Shown: positions 19,610 through 30,468, counted from the first letter of the stretch. The stretch: 64,000 nucleotides of DNA from Sedimentisphaerales bacterium (GCA_016928435.1 JAFGKT010000003.1:1-64000); one strand, 5' to 3'. Notes: generated by a model from the letters alone, not told the origin. Numbers and translations: made by a program.

Positions 19610-21100
19610 TCAGGCATCCGTGCGAATGAGTTTGTCCAGATGCAGCCAAAAACCTTTCTCTGATGGTGTCCCATTTAGATCATGAGTCGAACCACTGGCC
19701 ACATCGATAGCGACAATACTCAGAATACCTTCGATCCTGCGAGGCACAATCCTGATAGGGCCCGACAGCGCCGCGGCAATACGCATTTCGACGCGTGGAA
19801 AGCGAATTACACATCCCGGATAAACCACTCCGTTTATTACCACTTCCGGGTAGGTTGTTTCATCGTGGCTTGGCGCGAGATGACGCAATTGCTCAAGCAT
19901 CTGCTCAGCGGTATCTTCCAACTCACTGGCCTGATACAGCAGTTCCGTAGCCTTCTCTTTTTGCTCAGCCGTAAGGTGCTTCTGGTTTTGCAGAAGAGGT
20001 GTCACTATCTCCGTAACCTTATTCGCTTTGACTCGTCGCTTTTCTATCTCGGGCACAAGCGTCTCGTACTGTCTGCGTAAATCGTGATGTATGCCGACTT
20101 CAAGAACAGTCTTAACGTTGCTTTCTGAACCAAGATTCCCTATAACGGCGCCACCTATGGCAAAAGTGTGGCCCCCTATCAAGTCGCCATTCTCAACAAT
20201 CAATCGGCCCCCACATGAAAGATCACATTGAACAATTTCTTTACCAACTTCGACATCACCGCCGGCCTTCACTTTGGCGTTGGTTACATACTTACTGCGA
20301 AAATCACGACCTGCCGTGAAGACACCTTTGTCCTTACCCGCAACTCCGCCTCTTATCGCCAAATCACGCTGGGCATGAATCTCCGCTGCCTCGGCAACGC
20401 CTTGAATGTCAATGTCGTTGCCGCCACAAACCTTGAATAAATCGAGAACATTCTTGCCAATCTCGACATCACCCGGAGAATCTATATTGCCCACCGAAAA
20501 ATCAACATTGCCCGGTATCACCAGCTTGGGATTAATCGCGATTTTTCCGTCTGTATGTTCAACCCTTCCACTACACGTAGCGTAAATGGTATCCCCTTCT
20601 TGACGAACGTTAGGCCCCAAATGGATTTTGGCGTCCGTGGCTAACTTGCGCGGAATCTCTTTGCCGAACACATCCGTTCCGTTTTCACCTTGGCCCGGCG
20701 GAATAAGGCGCAGCAATTCCTGGCCTTCCGTCGCCATGATGATAGAAGAGCGATTATAGTGACTCTGCCTTGACGGCTCCCCCGATTCGTCCGCTTGTTG
20801 CTCTGAATCGGAAGTTTTGTTATACAGAACTTCTATCTGACCCGGGGTATCAGCTATGGGCTTGCGGCCCTGCGAAATCACCACAGGATTGGGGACACCT
20901 TTATTTGCAAGATCGGAAACAAAATCACCGACAGCTTTTTCACCTTCCTCATCAACGACTATTTTCATACCCCTGACTTGACGAAGTAATTCTTCGCACG
21001 TAACGTTATTCGGTACGTCGTTGACATGCAATGACAGAGTCGCAATAAGTTTGTCATTGCTGATATTGATCAAAAACAATTTGTTCGCTGTCAGGGGCAT
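19610..21100 (-). CDS. fapA: FapA (DUF342) polymer-forming beta-solenoid protein
   Basis: A 496-residue FapA/DUF342-family protein. The middle is a Gly/Val/Ile-rich repeat region typical of the family's beta-solenoid (VIPGNVDFSVGNIDSPGDVEIG, then IRGGVAGKDKGVFTAGRD). A helical coiled segment near 350-400 (RRVKANKVTEIVTPLLQ) and a C-terminal beta segment follow. Family members in Gammaproteobacteria influence flagellar placement and are often found beside chemotaxis genes, but the molecular role is not settled. Here it sits between cheY and cheA, 61 bases before the cheA start. Confidence 0.85.
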   Translation of the reverse strand: MPLTANKLFLINISNDKLIATLSLHVNDVPNNVTCEELLRQVRGMKIVVDEEGEKAVGDFVSDLANKGVPNPVVISQGRKPIADTPGQIEVLYNKTSDSEQQADESGEPSRQSHYNRSSIIMATEGQELLRLIPPGQGENGTDVFGKEIPRKLATDAKIHLGPNVRQEGDTIYATCSGRVEHTDGKIAINPKLVIPGNVDFSVGNIDSPGDVEIGKNVLDLFKVCGGNDIDIQGVAEAAEIHAQRDLAIRGGVAGKDKGVFTAGRDFRSKYVTNAKVKAGGDVEVGKEIVQCDLSCGGRLIVENGDLIGGHTFAIGGAVIGNLGSESNVKTVLEVGIHHDLRRQYETLVPEIEKRRVKANKVTEIVTPLLQNQKHLTAEQKEKATELLYQASELEDTAEQMLEQLRHLAPSHDETTYPEVVINGVVYPGCVIRFPRVEMRIAAALSGPIRIVPRRIEGILSIVAIDVASGSTHDLNGTPSEKGFWLHLDKLIRTDA

Positions 21101-21160
21101 TTACGCGTCGCTTTCCTCGTTGCTAAAAGAACGTATTTTGCTCAATGAAAATCGTATTCT

Positions 21161-21538
21161 TTATGCCGGTGCCGCTGTTTTTTTAACCGTCTCTTGAATC
21201 TTGCTCTGTAACGCATCCGGAGTAAAAGGCTTCACCAAGTAGTTATTGGCGCCTGCCTTGATGGCTTCAATGATACGAGTCTTTTCCGCTTCGGTAGTTA
21301 CCATAATAACCGGCGTAAGAATCTTCTTCTCTCGCACCTTCTTGAGCAGAGTTATACCGTCCATATTCGGCATGTTCCAATCCAACAGTATCAAATCAAA
21401 AGGACCACTTTCATCAACAGCAGCCAGCCCTTGAACGCCATCTTCCGCTTCCGTAATCTCGACATCATCTATGTTGCGTAAGGTCTTCTTCCAAATATTA
21501 CGCATAGTGGACGAATCATCTACCAAAAGTATTTTCAT
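21161..21538 (-). CDS. cheY: Single-domain CheY-type response regulator
   Basis: A 125-residue receiver with D7/D8 (LVDDSS), phosphoacceptor D53 (LLDWNMPNMDG), VIMVTTEAEK and LVKPFTPD. This pattern (DWNMP, TTEAEK) is that of the classical motility CheY, unlike the two DINMPGMNG receivers further down the cluster. It follows cheX and precedes fapA. It is the best candidate for the main output regulator. Confidence 0.92.
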   Translation of the reverse strand: MKILLVDDSSTMRNIWKKTLRNIDDVEITEAEDGVQGLAAVDESGPFDLILLDWNMPNMDGITLLKKVREKKILTPVIMVTTEAEKTRIIEAIKAGANNYLVKPFTPDALQSKIQETVKKTAAPA

Positions 21539-21567
21539 ATTATCTACCCTCTGTTTCTTGTTGAGTG

Positions 21568-22041
21568 TCAGACTGTCGCTGCAACACGACTGTGTTTCAA
21601 AGCCACTTCGACAGCTAACCTGCCGGCACTGGTGTCACAGGGAATCGATATAATCGGCAATCCTCGGGGATAACGTATCTTGTGCCTGCCGATTATGATA
21701 CTTGGCACGGAAATTGAGTTGTTCTCACCCGGTAAATCCTTCTTGGCGGCACCGGCAATCATATTGGCGATCTCACCAATGGCGTCTGTGCAGCTCTCGT
21801 CTATCTCAGTAACTTCTTCGCCGATCAGGCCTGATGCCAATTGCATAGCTAGAGCCTCGGAAAGATTAAGTACAACACAACCGCTGACCTCACCAGACAA
21901 ACCGATTATGCTGCTGATATCATAACGAGGCACCGCATCCTTCTTCAGAGACGGTTTGCCAATAGTCAGCGGAATCTGAATCATTGTATCAAATACGCTG
22001 CGAATGGAATTCAGAAACGGATTGATATAATTTACATCCAT
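21568..22041 (-). CDS. cheX: CheX-type CheY-P phosphatase
   Basis: About 157 residues, CheC/CheX family. The catalytic ExxN is visible as IGEIANMIAGAAKK, and GLSGEVSGCVVLNLSEALA is the preceding core. It should dephosphorylate CheY, most likely the receiver encoded immediately downstream at 21161. An ATG at 22041 is preferred over an in-frame GTG nine bases earlier. The two CheX copies in the cluster are clearly different in sequence, so they may serve different CheY proteins. Confidence 0.8.
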   Translation of the reverse strand: MDVNYINPFLNSIRSVFDTMIQIPLTIGKPSLKKDAVPRYDISSIIGLSGEVSGCVVLNLSEALAMQLASGLIGEEVTEIDESCTDAIGEIANMIAGAAKKDLPGENNSISVPSIIIGRHKIRYPRGLPIISIPCDTSAGRLAVEVALKHSRVAATV

Positions 22042-22183
22042 GTTTTTCACTTTCTCGCAAAATATATCTGCGTGACCAAAATCAGTCAGTATGATATCTC
22101 TCTAGGGATTCTGTAAGTGATGTCCGAACCGACCCGCGAACAAGACGGTTCGGACCACTATATACAACAACTATAGCCTGCTG

Positions 22184-24244
22184 CTACCAGGCATTAAACT
22201 CATCGAAATCTTCACCGGAATTATCGTCGTCGAGCGGAATAACTTTCTCTGCTACGGCGACATGTTTTTGCCGGGAAGCGCCACCAGCGATTTGATGAAA
22301 AGCGTGATCACTGGGAGAATTGCTTCTGCGTGCAGATGCGGAATTCTTGGTTATCCGCTTTTGCTTGCGTCTGCCGGCCTTATTTGCGTTGGCTGCCGAT
22401 CCACCCACCAAAGCAACCAAATTACCCACAACACCGCTCATCTGCTCGGCCTGAGCGCTAAGCTCCTCCGCGGCACTGGCAGACTCTTCAGCATTAGCGG
22501 CATTCTGTTGCGTAATCTCGTCCATCTGAGACATCGCCAAAGTGACTTGCTCGATACCCTGGGACTGCTCTTGGCTGGCTGCGGCAATCTCCGCGACCAG
22601 ATCCGTCGCTTTGCTGACACCACTAACAATCTCTTCCAAAGCTTGAGCGACTTCGCCGCTGATCTCCACACCGTTCTTGGAGTTCTTGACCGATTCCTCG
22701 ATCATACTGGCGGTATTCTTGGCAGCCTCGGCAGACCGCATCGCTAGATTACGTACTTCTTCAGCGACCACGGCAAAGCCCTTGCCTGCCTCACCCGCTC
22801 GCGCAGCTTCTACCGCGGCGTTCAGTGCCAGGAGGTTCGTCTGGAAGGCGATCTCATCAATAACCTTGATAATTTTGGCTGTTTCTTCGGCGCTCTTTTG
22901 AATGTCATTGATCGAACTGCTCATACGCGTCATCGCTTCGCTGCCGTTATTAGCGGCATTACGGGCTTCACTTGAAAGATTGTTAGCCTGCGCAGCATTA
23001 TCAGCGTTTTGCTTGGTCATGGAAGACATCTCTTCCAGACTGCTGGAAGTTTCTTCCAAACCTGCCGCCTGCTCCGTGGAACCCTCAGCCAAAGACTGAG
23101 ATGCAGCACTAACTTGACCCGCGGCACTAGTGACTTGTTCCGAACCCTCGGACAAGTCCGCGATGATCCGGTTAATTGGTTTGGTAATCGAACGAGTAAT
23201 CAGTACCGCCACAGTGACTATTGCTGCCACAGCTACAGCCAATACAATCACTATCATCCAAACAATAGCGTGCTGAGCCTCAAAGGCCTCCGCTTCATCA
23301 ACTTCAACCAGCAACGCCCAATGCAGTCCACAAGCCTCCATCGGCGTATAAGCACTCAAAACAGGATTACCATTATAATCAGTGATTATTTTGGCTCCGG
23401 TCCGGCCCGCAAGTGCCTCAGCGACAGCTTCGGTATCAACACCATTATCTGCAACTGTACCGGCAAAGGACGCTGTCACCGAGTGTCCCTGCGGATCAAG
23501 ATAAGAATCACTACGCATCAAATTATCCGCCCCGACCAGATAGGCTTCGCCTGTTCTACCCATGCCTTCTCGCTGCTGCATTATCTCGTTGATCTTATCC
23601 ATCGAGAACTGAATCGCAAAGACACCTATGATTTCACCATCTCGCCAAATGGGAACGCCCGCGAATGATGCCGGCATACCATTACTGGGAGCATAAGGTT
23701 CAAAGTCAACAACGGCTCTGCCCCTGGCTGCAATAACAGCTTGAAGAAGATCGGCCAAACCACTATCGCGGTACGGGCCGTGTCTTAGGTTTGTACCTGT
23801 ATCAGGTTCCCCAGCGGCGGTGTACATAACATGCCCGTGAGCGCTGCAAATCATAAAAACATCATAGAATCCGGTGTCTTCTTGGAACTGAGCCAGGTTC
23901 GCACCAAATTCTCTGCATATTTCTCTGTAGCGATCAGTATTTACATTATACGCGCCATCGGCAGCGGTTTCCATTTCATGATGATACGTTACCAGTTCGG
24001 CATAAAGATTGGCAACATCTTCGCTTCGGCCGAATATCTCCACGCTTTGAAGCACATTATTGAAATAACCTTCTATCTGCGTTTTCTTGATATCACGTAT
24101 ACTGACAAGCTGATTAAACGCCTGATCTTCCAACGCATTGCTGGCTTTCTGCAAAGATAACAGCCCAATGACGGCTGCGGGAAGAACGCCAACTACCAAA
24201 AATGACACTAATAGTTTTGTTGATAATTTCATATTCTTAAACAT
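22184..24244 (-). CDS. Methyl-accepting chemotaxis protein (dCache-type)
   Basis: A 686-residue transmembrane receptor. TM1 is at residues ~10-30, then a ~280-residue periplasmic sensor resembling a double Cache domain ([18 protein letters not shown], then [14 protein letters not shown]), and TM2 at ~325-350. After TM2 there is only a short HAMP-like start ([10 protein letters not shown]) before the helical signalling domain, with the conserved hairpin [20 protein letters not shown]. The C-terminal tail has a linker ([10 protein letters not shown]) and ends with DFDEFNAW, an aromatic-x-x-aromatic tail like CheR-tethering pentapeptides. The ribosome site AAGGAG is strong. The ligand is unknown. 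Confidence 0.92.
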   Translation of the reverse strand: MFKNMKLSTKLLVSFLVVGVLPAAVIGLLSLQKASNALEDQAFNQLVSIRDIKKTQIEGYFNNVLQSVEIFGRSEDVANLYAELVTYHHEMETAADGAYNVNTDRYREICREFGANLAQFQEDTGFYDVFMICSAHGHVMYTAAGEPDTGTNLRHGPYRDSGLADLLQAVIAARGRAVVDFEPYAPSNGMPASFAGVPIWRDGEIIGVFAIQFSMDKINEIMQQREGMGRTGEAYLVGADNLMRSDSYLDPQGHSVTASFAGTVADNGVDTEAVAEALAGRTGAKIITDYNGNPVLSAYTPMEACGLHWALLVEVDEAEAFEAQHAIVWMIVIVLAVAVAAIVTVAVLITRSITKPINRIIADLSEGSEQVTSAAGQVSAASQSLAEGSTEQAAGLEETSSSLEEMSSMTKQNADNAAQANNLSSEARNAANNGSEAMTRMSSSINDIQKSAEETAKIIKVIDEIAFQTNLLALNAAVEAARAGEAGKGFAVVAEEVRNLAMRSAEAAKNTASMIEESVKNSKNGVEISGEVAQALEEIVSGVSKATDLVAEIAAASQEQSQGIEQVTLAMSQMDEITQQNAANAEESASAAEELSAQAEQMSGVVGNLVALVGGSAANANKAGRRKQKRITKNSASARRSNSPSDHAFHQIAGGASRQKHVAVAEKVIPLDDDNSGEDFDEFNAW

Positions 24245-24776
24245 TGTTTTGCTCCTTAAAAAGATCGTTTGTTCAATTCCACACTACAACTGCCCTGTTG
24301 ATTCAGGATAGAGCCCCTTCCACATCGAACAAGTTCCGGCAGATCGCCTGGACAGGCCCTTTGACACCATAATCTGCTTTGCAGTAAAATCGGTGCCGAT
24401 GACAAAATTTATCAAAGCAGTCTTATCCAGGGCATTCGCAGGAAATCTCGAGCCTTGCAATGCCTATTTTCTTTCTTTTCGCCCATTTTCTCTTAGCTCT
24501 CGTTGTCTTCTTAACCATTCTCATTTCTCCCTGAAAAACATGGTTTCAGTTTACTAGATGCACACATTTATCTGAAAAACCTATTTCAGCACATTGTCAA
24601 TACGCATTACGGTAATGAATCTTGAAAATCTTCTTTATTCACTTTTTAAAAAACCGTTCTGCCTGATCGTCATCGAAGAGAGTATTTATGACATTCATCA
24701 GAACATTGTCCGGACCGTTGCGAGTACAGAACGGTCCGGACTCAAAACGCATTTACAGCGGCAAGCCGCAATATAA
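24245..24776. other. Intergenic stretch between the two receptors
   Basis: There are 532 bases without a supported gene. It is noticeably A/T-richer than the flanks and contains pyrimidine-rich runs near 24465-24535. It probably holds a promoter for the downstream receptor (22184) and for the rest of the cluster, but I see no convincing -35/-10 pair on the minus strand. Confidence 0.4.
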
Positions 24777-27047
24777 TCACACATTAAACTCTTCGAAATC
24801 ATCAGATGTCTTATCATCCAAAGGGATAACTTTCTCAGCCACAGCTTTGCCCAGTTGTTTTTTTGCATTCAACGGCGCCGAGCCGCGTTTTCCATTAGCT
24901 ATCTGATGAAAGACATCCGTACCAACCGACTGTCTTCTATTTGTGCGGCTCGCATTCATATTCGAAGCTTTGTGATTGTTGCCATGACCAATTGAGGATT
25001 GTCGTCGCGTTCTGGAACTGCCAACTACAGCCACAAGATCATCGACTACATTATTGACCTGTTCGGCTTGCGATGACAGTTCTTCAGATGCACTGGCGGA
25101 CTCTTCGGCGTTTGCGGCATTCTGCTGGGTTACCGCGTCCATCTGTGTCATAGCCAGATTAACCTGCTCAATCCCCTGCGATTGCTCCTGACTGGCAGCG
25201 GTTATCTCTGCCACCAAACTGTTGACCTTTTCAGAGGCGACATTGATCTCTTCCAAGACACTGCCCACTTCGCCGCAGATATCGACTCCGCTCTGGGCGT
25301 TTTTCACTGATTCTTCAATCATAGCGGCCGTATTCTTGGCAGCTTCAGCCGACCGCATCGCCAGATTGCGTACTTCCTCAGCGACCACGGCAAAACCTTT
25401 GCCTGCCTCTCCGGCTCGCGCAGCCTCAACCGCCGCGTTCAATGCCAAAAGATTGGTCTGGAAAGCAATCTCATCAATCACTTTGATTATCTTCGCTGTT
25501 TCTTCAGCACTCTTTTGAATATCGTTGATCGCACCGTTCATTTGGACCATAGCATCATTGCCCTTTTGGGCAGAATGACGGGCTTCCGTCGAAAGGCTAT
25601 TGGCTTGAGCAGCGTTCTCAGCGTTCTGTTTTGTCATGGAAGCCATTTCTTCCAAGCTGCTTGAGGTTTCTTCCAAACCCGCGGCCTGCTCGGTGGAACC
25701 TTCAGCCAATGACTGCGATGCCGCGGCGACTTGAGTTGCGGCCGCAGTCACCTGTTCGGCGCCACTAGTCAACGTTTCTACTACGCCGCTAAGACGTTTG
25801 ATAATCCGCTTGGCAACCAAACTGGCCAGTACAAGATCACTAATCACCAGGAACAGCAGCAATCCCAGAGTTATCTTGATCATCTTCTTGAAGATGTTCA
25901 TGATCCTCGCGAAATTCGACTCCATCTCAGTCTGAATATCCGCGAAGTCGGATTCATAACAGCCTACGCCAATGACCCAATCCCACGGTTCAAAGTACGT
26001 AACAGCGGCAATTTTCATACGTGCCGTGTCTTCACCCGGATTGATCCACGGATATTGTTGAAATTCTACCGGAATCTCTCCTGCGCCGGAGGCATTCATG
26101 GAGGTCGCCTTTTGCACAATCTCCTGGATAAACGTTACGCCGTCCGCATCCCTGGCGTCCCATATATCCTCACCATCACGAACGCCATTTTGCGAAATAA
26201 TGTAGTGGCCTCGCTGGTCGCCTGATCCGCCTAAAATATAAACGTAACCTGTTTTTCCAACGACAATATCCATGATGCCCTGACGTAGGCTTTCCACATT
26301 TTCTTGTTTAACACCTACATAAAGCACACCAACAATCTTCCCAGAAGCGTCGCGGATAGGTTCATAGGCAGTGATATACCAAGCATTCACCACATACGCG
26401 CGTCCCCTGAAAGTCTCGCCTCTCAGTACTGCTGAAATAACCGGATTGGGTGAACCATCGGGATTCGCGGCTGGGATATATGTTCCCACGGCGCGCGTAC
26501 CATTAAGAGTCTCGACATTCGTCGAAATACGCAGCATATCGCCGGCTTCGTTCATACGCTGAAATATCGTGCATGTGCCGCCGACCAAAGCACAAGTCTC
26601 ATCTACCACCGCAGAAGCAACAGAGGTATCGGTATTGTATTCCAATACGGTCTCACCCAACACCATTTGGGGGAGTCTTACTGTTGAAACACTCTTGGTG
26701 TACTGATTTACCACTTCTCGTTCGACTAATTCATCAGAAAACGCAACCGCCCCAGTGCGGCTAAAAACATCCCGCGCCACATTCAAACTATGATTGACGT
26801 CGTTCTGCACCGCCTCTTGCTGCGCCCGGCACATACGCCAGACATCACGTGCAATAACCGCCGTCTGCTCACGAGCAGTCTGCGCAACTTGTTGGGTAGC
26901 ACTTTCCGAACCCTCAGCTATCACTCGCTCAATACCACCCTTCTGAAACATCAAAACAGCCATGATACTTACGCCCAGAATAATCGCAAAACACGCGCTA
27001 AACAAATACAGGGCTCTCCTAACGGTCATACCTTTAAAATGTAACAT
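24777..27047 (-). CDS. Methyl-accepting chemotaxis protein (Cache_3/Cache_2-type)
   Basis: A 756-residue receptor. TM1 is at ~10-35. The periplasmic part has a Cache-like fold with segments [35 protein letters not shown] and a second Cache_2-like half ending [18 protein letters not shown], typical of receptors for small organic acids. TM2 is at ~390-415. The signalling helices are almost identical to those of the other receptor ([20 protein letters not shown]). The tail AEKVIPLDD ending DDFEEFNV again matches the CheR-docking pattern. It lies first among the receptors, downstream of cheW. No full HAMP domain is seen. Confidence 0.92.
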   Translation of the reverse strand: MLHFKGMTVRRALYLFSACFAIILGVSIMAVLMFQKGGIERVIAEGSESATQQVAQTAREQTAVIARDVWRMCRAQQEAVQNDVNHSLNVARDVFSRTGAVAFSDELVEREVVNQYTKSVSTVRLPQMVLGETVLEYNTDTSVASAVVDETCALVGGTCTIFQRMNEAGDMLRISTNVETLNGTRAVGTYIPAANPDGSPNPVISAVLRGETFRGRAYVVNAWYITAYEPIRDASGKIVGVLYVGVKQENVESLRQGIMDIVVGKTGYVYILGGSGDQRGHYIISQNGVRDGEDIWDARDADGVTFIQEIVQKATSMNASGAGEIPVEFQQYPWINPGEDTARMKIAAVTYFEPWDWVIGVGCYESDFADIQTEMESNFARIMNIFKKMIKITLGLLLFLVISDLVLASLVAKRIIKRLSGVVETLTSGAEQVTAAATQVAAASQSLAEGSTEQAAGLEETSSSLEEMASMTKQNAENAAQANSLSTEARHSAQKGNDAMVQMNGAINDIQKSAEETAKIIKVIDEIAFQTNLLALNAAVEAARAGEAGKGFAVVAEEVRNLAMRSAEAAKNTAAMIEESVKNAQSGVDICGEVGSVLEEINVASEKVNSLVAEITAASQEQSQGIEQVNLAMTQMDAVTQQNAANAEESASASEELSSQAEQVNNVVDDLVAVVGSSRTRRQSSIGHGNNHKASNMNASRTNRRQSVGTDVFHQIANGKRGSAPLNAKKQLGKAVAEKVIPLDDKTSDDFEEFNV

Positions 27048-27233
27048 TTCTCGCTCTCCAAAGTTTTACACACTACTTTTTGTCAATAGCAATCTTTCGC
27101 ATTTGCGTGATTGCTGCCTATTTAAGACTAAACTCTGTTGCGACCATTGCCCACTACATGTTTCCCGACATTGTTTAACAATCAACCTAGCCGTGCACAC
27201 CGGCATTACAAAATACTTTACACTCTAAAACTT

Positions 27234-27746
27234 CTATACTCCCATAGCTATTTGAGCCATTTCATCATTGCCCAACACTTTGTCGATGTTCAGCAGAATC
27301 TTCACCGATTCACCCACTTTGCCCATACCAAGGATGAAATCCGTATCGACCGCTGACCCGAATTCCGGAGTCGGCTCAATCTGCTCCGCACTAATATCCA
27401 GCACTTCCTGAACTTGATCGACCACCAGCCCGGTGCTGATCGTACCATCAGCCTTACTGATTTCGACCACGATAATACAAGTGGCTTCCGTCCGTTCGGC
27501 TTCTTCCATACAGAACTTGGCTCGCAGATCGACCACCGGAATCACCTGCCCGCGAAGATTGATTACGCCTCGAACATATGACGGCGTCTGAGGCACACTA
27601 GTCACATCAACATAACCAATAATCTCACGAACCTTGAGAATCTCCAGACCATACTCCTCCGCGCCCAAAGCAAAGGTCAGATACTTACCTTCTTTGCCCT
27701 TTACACCCTCGTTCACAGATTCCATGTTTTGCGTTGTCGTCGCCAT
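27234..27746 (-). CDS. cheW: Chemotaxis adaptor CheW
   Basis: Couples receptors to CheA. The 170 residues comprise one CheW domain (YLTFALGAEEYGLEILKVREI, then VRGVINLRGQVIPVVDLR) plus a short Ser/Asn-rich N-terminus. It is the first gene of the 14.5-kb minus-strand chemosensory cluster, with a good ribosome site (GAGGAG, 8 bases from the ATG). Confidence 0.95.
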   Translation of the reverse strand: MATTTQNMESVNEGVKGKEGKYLTFALGAEEYGLEILKVREIIGYVDVTSVPQTPSYVRGVINLRGQVIPVVDLRAKFCMEEAERTEATCIIVVEISKADGTISTGLVVDQVQEVLDISAEQIEPTPEFGSAVDTDFILGMGKVGESVKILLNIDKVLGNDEMAQIAMGV

Positions 27747-28707
27747 AGACTATCTCCTCAAAAAACTTCTGCCTTTCATAAAGCACTATTCTCTACTCCG
27801 GCTGATTGCCGTTAGTCTCTCACGCTCTAAGCATGAACCAACACACTCAGTCCCGGCTGATTCTGCAATTCAGGCCATCTATATCAACTCAAGGATTATT
27901 CGACCGTTTTTTTTCACCGCTGACGACCGATAACGGAAAAATGCAGACCATCGTTTTGCCTGCCGTCAGCAGCTATCTTTCTTCATGACTCTATTCGGAA
28001 TACCCAGATGGCCAGTTAATGGGAAATTCCCTACAAACCGTAAGCCTTTTCCGCAAACAATAAGAATCTGCCGCCCTGACGCCACTGCAGGGGCTTCTTA
28101 AAGCTAAAAACCGAGAAAATCAATTATCCGGAAAAAACTTGTGTCACCCGAGATTTGGCGCCCCAACGTCCCTATTAGCGTAAATCGTTATCTAACTGAC
28201 CAAATGTATCAGGATTGTCAGGTAAAATGAGACATAATTTGGAGTCGATATATATAGAACTAGGGCACACCCCCCTTTATACGCCGACTAAAGCACAGAA
28301 CAAACTATATGTAACCCAAGTTACACAGCCGTCAAAACGGGACGCAATACTGGTGAATTAGGTATTTCCTTAAACAACAGCAATACTATGCTTAATCAGA
28401 AACTGACAATTCCAGAAGGGAATCAACATCTTGCCGGGGCTTAACGGAAATGAGCCCGCTAGAAGAATCTGCAAAGACAATCCGCCCACCCTGGCAATGT
28501 TTGAACAAAAAGAAAAGAAATGATACCAAGCATATCGCTCAGTAAATAGAGTTGAGTGCAAAGACAATGGAATCGGTTCGCAGTGTATCTATGAAAAAAC
28601 TAAAAGGCCCCCAGACCTGCGCGGACCGATCCAAATATCCATTTGCGTAGTAACAACCACAAGCGATTTATTACGCCAACCACTTGTCCGTCACAATCGA
28701 ATCCGTT
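27747..28707. other. Long intergenic stretch upstream of the chemosensory cluster
   Basis: There are 961 bases without a supported gene; open frames are short and lack conserved sequence. It should carry the cheW promoter, but I see no clear sigma-28 or sigma-70 match next to cheW. A short CCGATAA occurs near 27929 on the plus strand, facing away from cheW. The region is AT-richer than the genes. It may hold decayed sequence; nothing is recognisable. Confidence 0.4.
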
Positions 28708-28989
28708 TTATTGCTGTACGCCTTTGATGATCGTCCATATCCCCACCGCGATAAAACCTAGCCCCGCCATCCACGCGAGATGCTTCGGATTAACATACTT
28801 GGCTACCACCAAACCAACCAATACCGCGACAGCTGAAGCACAGACCAGCGCCAAAGCGGAACCGAGAAAAACCGTAAATCGGCTGTTCTCTGCGCCTGTC
28901 GCGTAAAGCAGGGTCGCCAGTTGGGTTTTGTCACCGATTTCCGCCAAAAGCACCGTCCCGAAAACAGTAAAGAATAGTTTTAGATCCAT
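28708..28989 (-). CDS. GDT1/TMEM165 (UPF0016) half-size cation transporter subunit
   Basis: A 93-residue integral membrane protein with three hydrophobic helices and one copy of the family signature ExGDKTQ (LLAEIGDKTQLATLL). Characterised UPF0016 proteins move Mn2+ or Ca2+, usually exporting Mn2+ in bacteria, and most have two such repeats. This single-repeat form must dimerise or pair with another half. No second half is adjacent. A GAGGG ribosome site precedes the ATG. No yybP-ykoY (manganese) riboswitch was recognised upstream; the 60 bases there are taken by a terminator. Confidence 0.85.
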   Translation of the reverse strand: MDLKLFFTVFGTVLLAEIGDKTQLATLLYATGAENSRFTVFLGSALALVCASAVAVLVGLVVAKYVNPKHLAWMAGLGFIAVGIWTIIKGVQQ

Positions 28990-29010
28990 AGATTAACCCT
29001 CGCGGTAATT

Positions 29011-29043
29011 AAAAAAGGCCGTAGGCTGCAAAACCCACGGCCT
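29011..29043 (-). terminator. Rho-independent terminator of the groES-like gene
   Basis: On the minus strand AGGCCGTGGG pairs with the downstream CCTACGGCCT (one wobble) and is followed directly by TTTTTT. It lies 20-50 bases beyond the stop of the co-chaperonin gene and separates it from the transporter gene. Confidence 0.85.
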
Positions 29044-29065
29044 ATCAAAACACAAAAATCTTCAT

Positions 29066-29398
29066 TCACGAACCACTCTTACGAAAGACCGCCACAACAT
29101 GGTCCAAGTCCACCACAAACAGACGATTGCTGCCTTCAAAATCAACCGGGATCGCTCCCTTGGGATTAAACAACACTTTGTCATACTGCTTTAGTGGAAC
29201 CATCGGATCGGACTCGATTTCCGCTGAAACCGTCACCACCCTGCCGGTGATGGTGGGTATCTCAATATTGTCCGGCAGACGTATGCCGCCTTTGGTTTCC
29301 TTCTTGTCTTCGTCTTTGCGAATGACAACCCGTTTACCCAAAGGCTCCACAATCTCAAAAACCGGCGCCGGACCATCGTTGCCTAATTCGTCCTTCAT
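29066..29398 (-). CDS. groES: GroES-family co-chaperonin, solitary and divergent
   Basis: About 110 residues with the Cpn10 fold pattern: PLGKRVVIRKDEDKKETKGGI (mobile-loop region), TGRVVTVS, YDKVLFNPKGAIPVDFEG and a final beta strand. Co-chaperonins cap GroEL. No groEL gene is next to it, and it lies 53 bases downstream of ilvC, so it may be transcribed with the ilv genes. It has an extra ~20 residues before the usual start. Planctomycetes often carry several chaperonin copies, so this may be an additional specialised GroES. The start is uncertain (ATG 29398 or TTG 29413). Confidence 0.75.
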   Translation of the reverse strand: MKDELGNDGPAPVFEIVEPLGKRVVIRKDEDKKETKGGIRLPDNIEIPTITGRVVTVSAEIESDPMVPLKQYDKVLFNPKGAIPVDFEGSNRLFVVDLDHVVAVFRKSGS

Positions 29399-29451
29399 AG
29401 AGGCAATACCCAAAGTTCTATAACTTAGCTTTCGCGGTGCAAGGGTTTGTC

Positions 29452-30468
29452 TTACTTCATCGGTTTGGATTCTTTGTCATCGATCCAAGCCATCATCTTA
29501 CGCAGCTTGCTGCCGACCTCTTCGAGCTTACTGGTACGGTCTTTCTCATACAGAGCTTTGAAATTCTTCATGCCGCCCTTAAATTCAGCGATCCATTCCT
29601 TGGCGAACTCACCGGAGCAAATCTCAGCCAAAATCTTCTTCATTTCCGCTCTGGTTTGGTCGGTTATGATGCGCGGACCGCGTGAAAGATCGCCGTACTC
29701 AGCGGTGTTCGAGATACTGTAACGCATATAACTCAAACCGCCTTCATACATAAGATCAACAATCAACTTAACTTCATGCAGACATTCAAAGTAAGCGATT
29801 TCCGGCTGATAACCGGCTTCGACCAAAGTGTTGAAACCAGCTTTGATCAATTCCGAAAGGCCGCCGCAAAGTACCACCTGCTCGCCGAACAGATCGGTTT
29901 CGGTTTCTTCTTTATAGGTTGTCTCGATGATACCCGCGCGGGCTCCGCCGATACCGTTGGCCCAAGCCAAAGCGATATCTTTGGCTGTGCCGGTAGCGTC
30001 TTGTTCTACCGCGATCAAGTTCGGCACACCGCCGCCCTTGACGTATTCACTGCGAACCAAATGTCCCGGGCCCTTAGGCGCGATCATAACAATATTGATG
30101 TCCTTGGGCGGAACAATGTACTTGAAGTGAATATTGAAACCATGACAGAAGCCCAATGTTTGGCCCGCGACCAAATTCGGCGCGATTTCCTTTTCGTAAA
30201 CGATCGGCTGAACTTCGTCGGGCAAAGTGATTATGATCAAGGCTGCGTCTTTGACCGCCTCGGCTGCCGGCTTGGGATCAAAACCGTGTTCTTTGGCAAG
30301 ACTATAATTCTCCGTGCCTTCGAGTTCGGCTACAACTACGTTCAAACCACTATCACGCATATTCTGACTATGCGCGTGGCCTTGGCTGCCATAACCAACA
30401 ACGGCTATCTTCTTGCCTTCCAACGCGGCTATCGGGGCATCCTGTTCATAATAAATTTTCGCTGCCAT
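29452..30468 (-). CDS. ilvC: Ketol-acid reductoisomerase
   Basis: Second step of valine/isoleucine synthesis: NADPH-dependent rearrangement and reduction of acetolactate or acetohydroxybutyrate. The 338 residues fit the short class I enzyme. The Rossmann motif is [19 protein letters not shown]. Metal-binding acidic residues fall in the C-terminal helices ([29 protein letters not shown]). The ribosome site AGGAG lies 7 bases before the ATG. It forms an operon with ilvN and ilvB. Confidence 0.97.
   Translation of the reverse strand: MAAKIYYEQDAPIAALEGKKIAVVGYGSQGHAHSQNMRDSGLNVVVAELEGTENYSLAKEHGFDPKPAAEAVKDAALIIITLPDEVQPIVYEKEIAPNLVAGQTLGFCHGFNIHFKYIVPPKDINIVMIAPKGPGHLVRSEYVKGGGVPNLIAVEQDATGTAKDIALAWANGIGGARAGIIETTYKEETETDLFGEQVVLCGGLSELIKAGFNTLVEAGYQPEIAYFECLHEVKLIVDLMYEGGLSYMRYSISNTAEYGDLSRGPRIITDQTRAEMKKILAEICSGEFAKEWIAEFKGGMKNFKALYEKDRTSKLEEVGSKLRKMMAWIDDKESKPMK

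Noticed and set aside
27915-27945. Sigma-28 promoter (CCGATAA) for the chemotaxis genes
   Set aside because: It is on the plus strand, pointing away from cheW, and has no matching upstream box.
28990-29065. Manganese (yybP-ykoY) riboswitch upstream of the GDT1 gene
   Set aside because: The gap is only 76 bases and is occupied by the terminator of the preceding gene.
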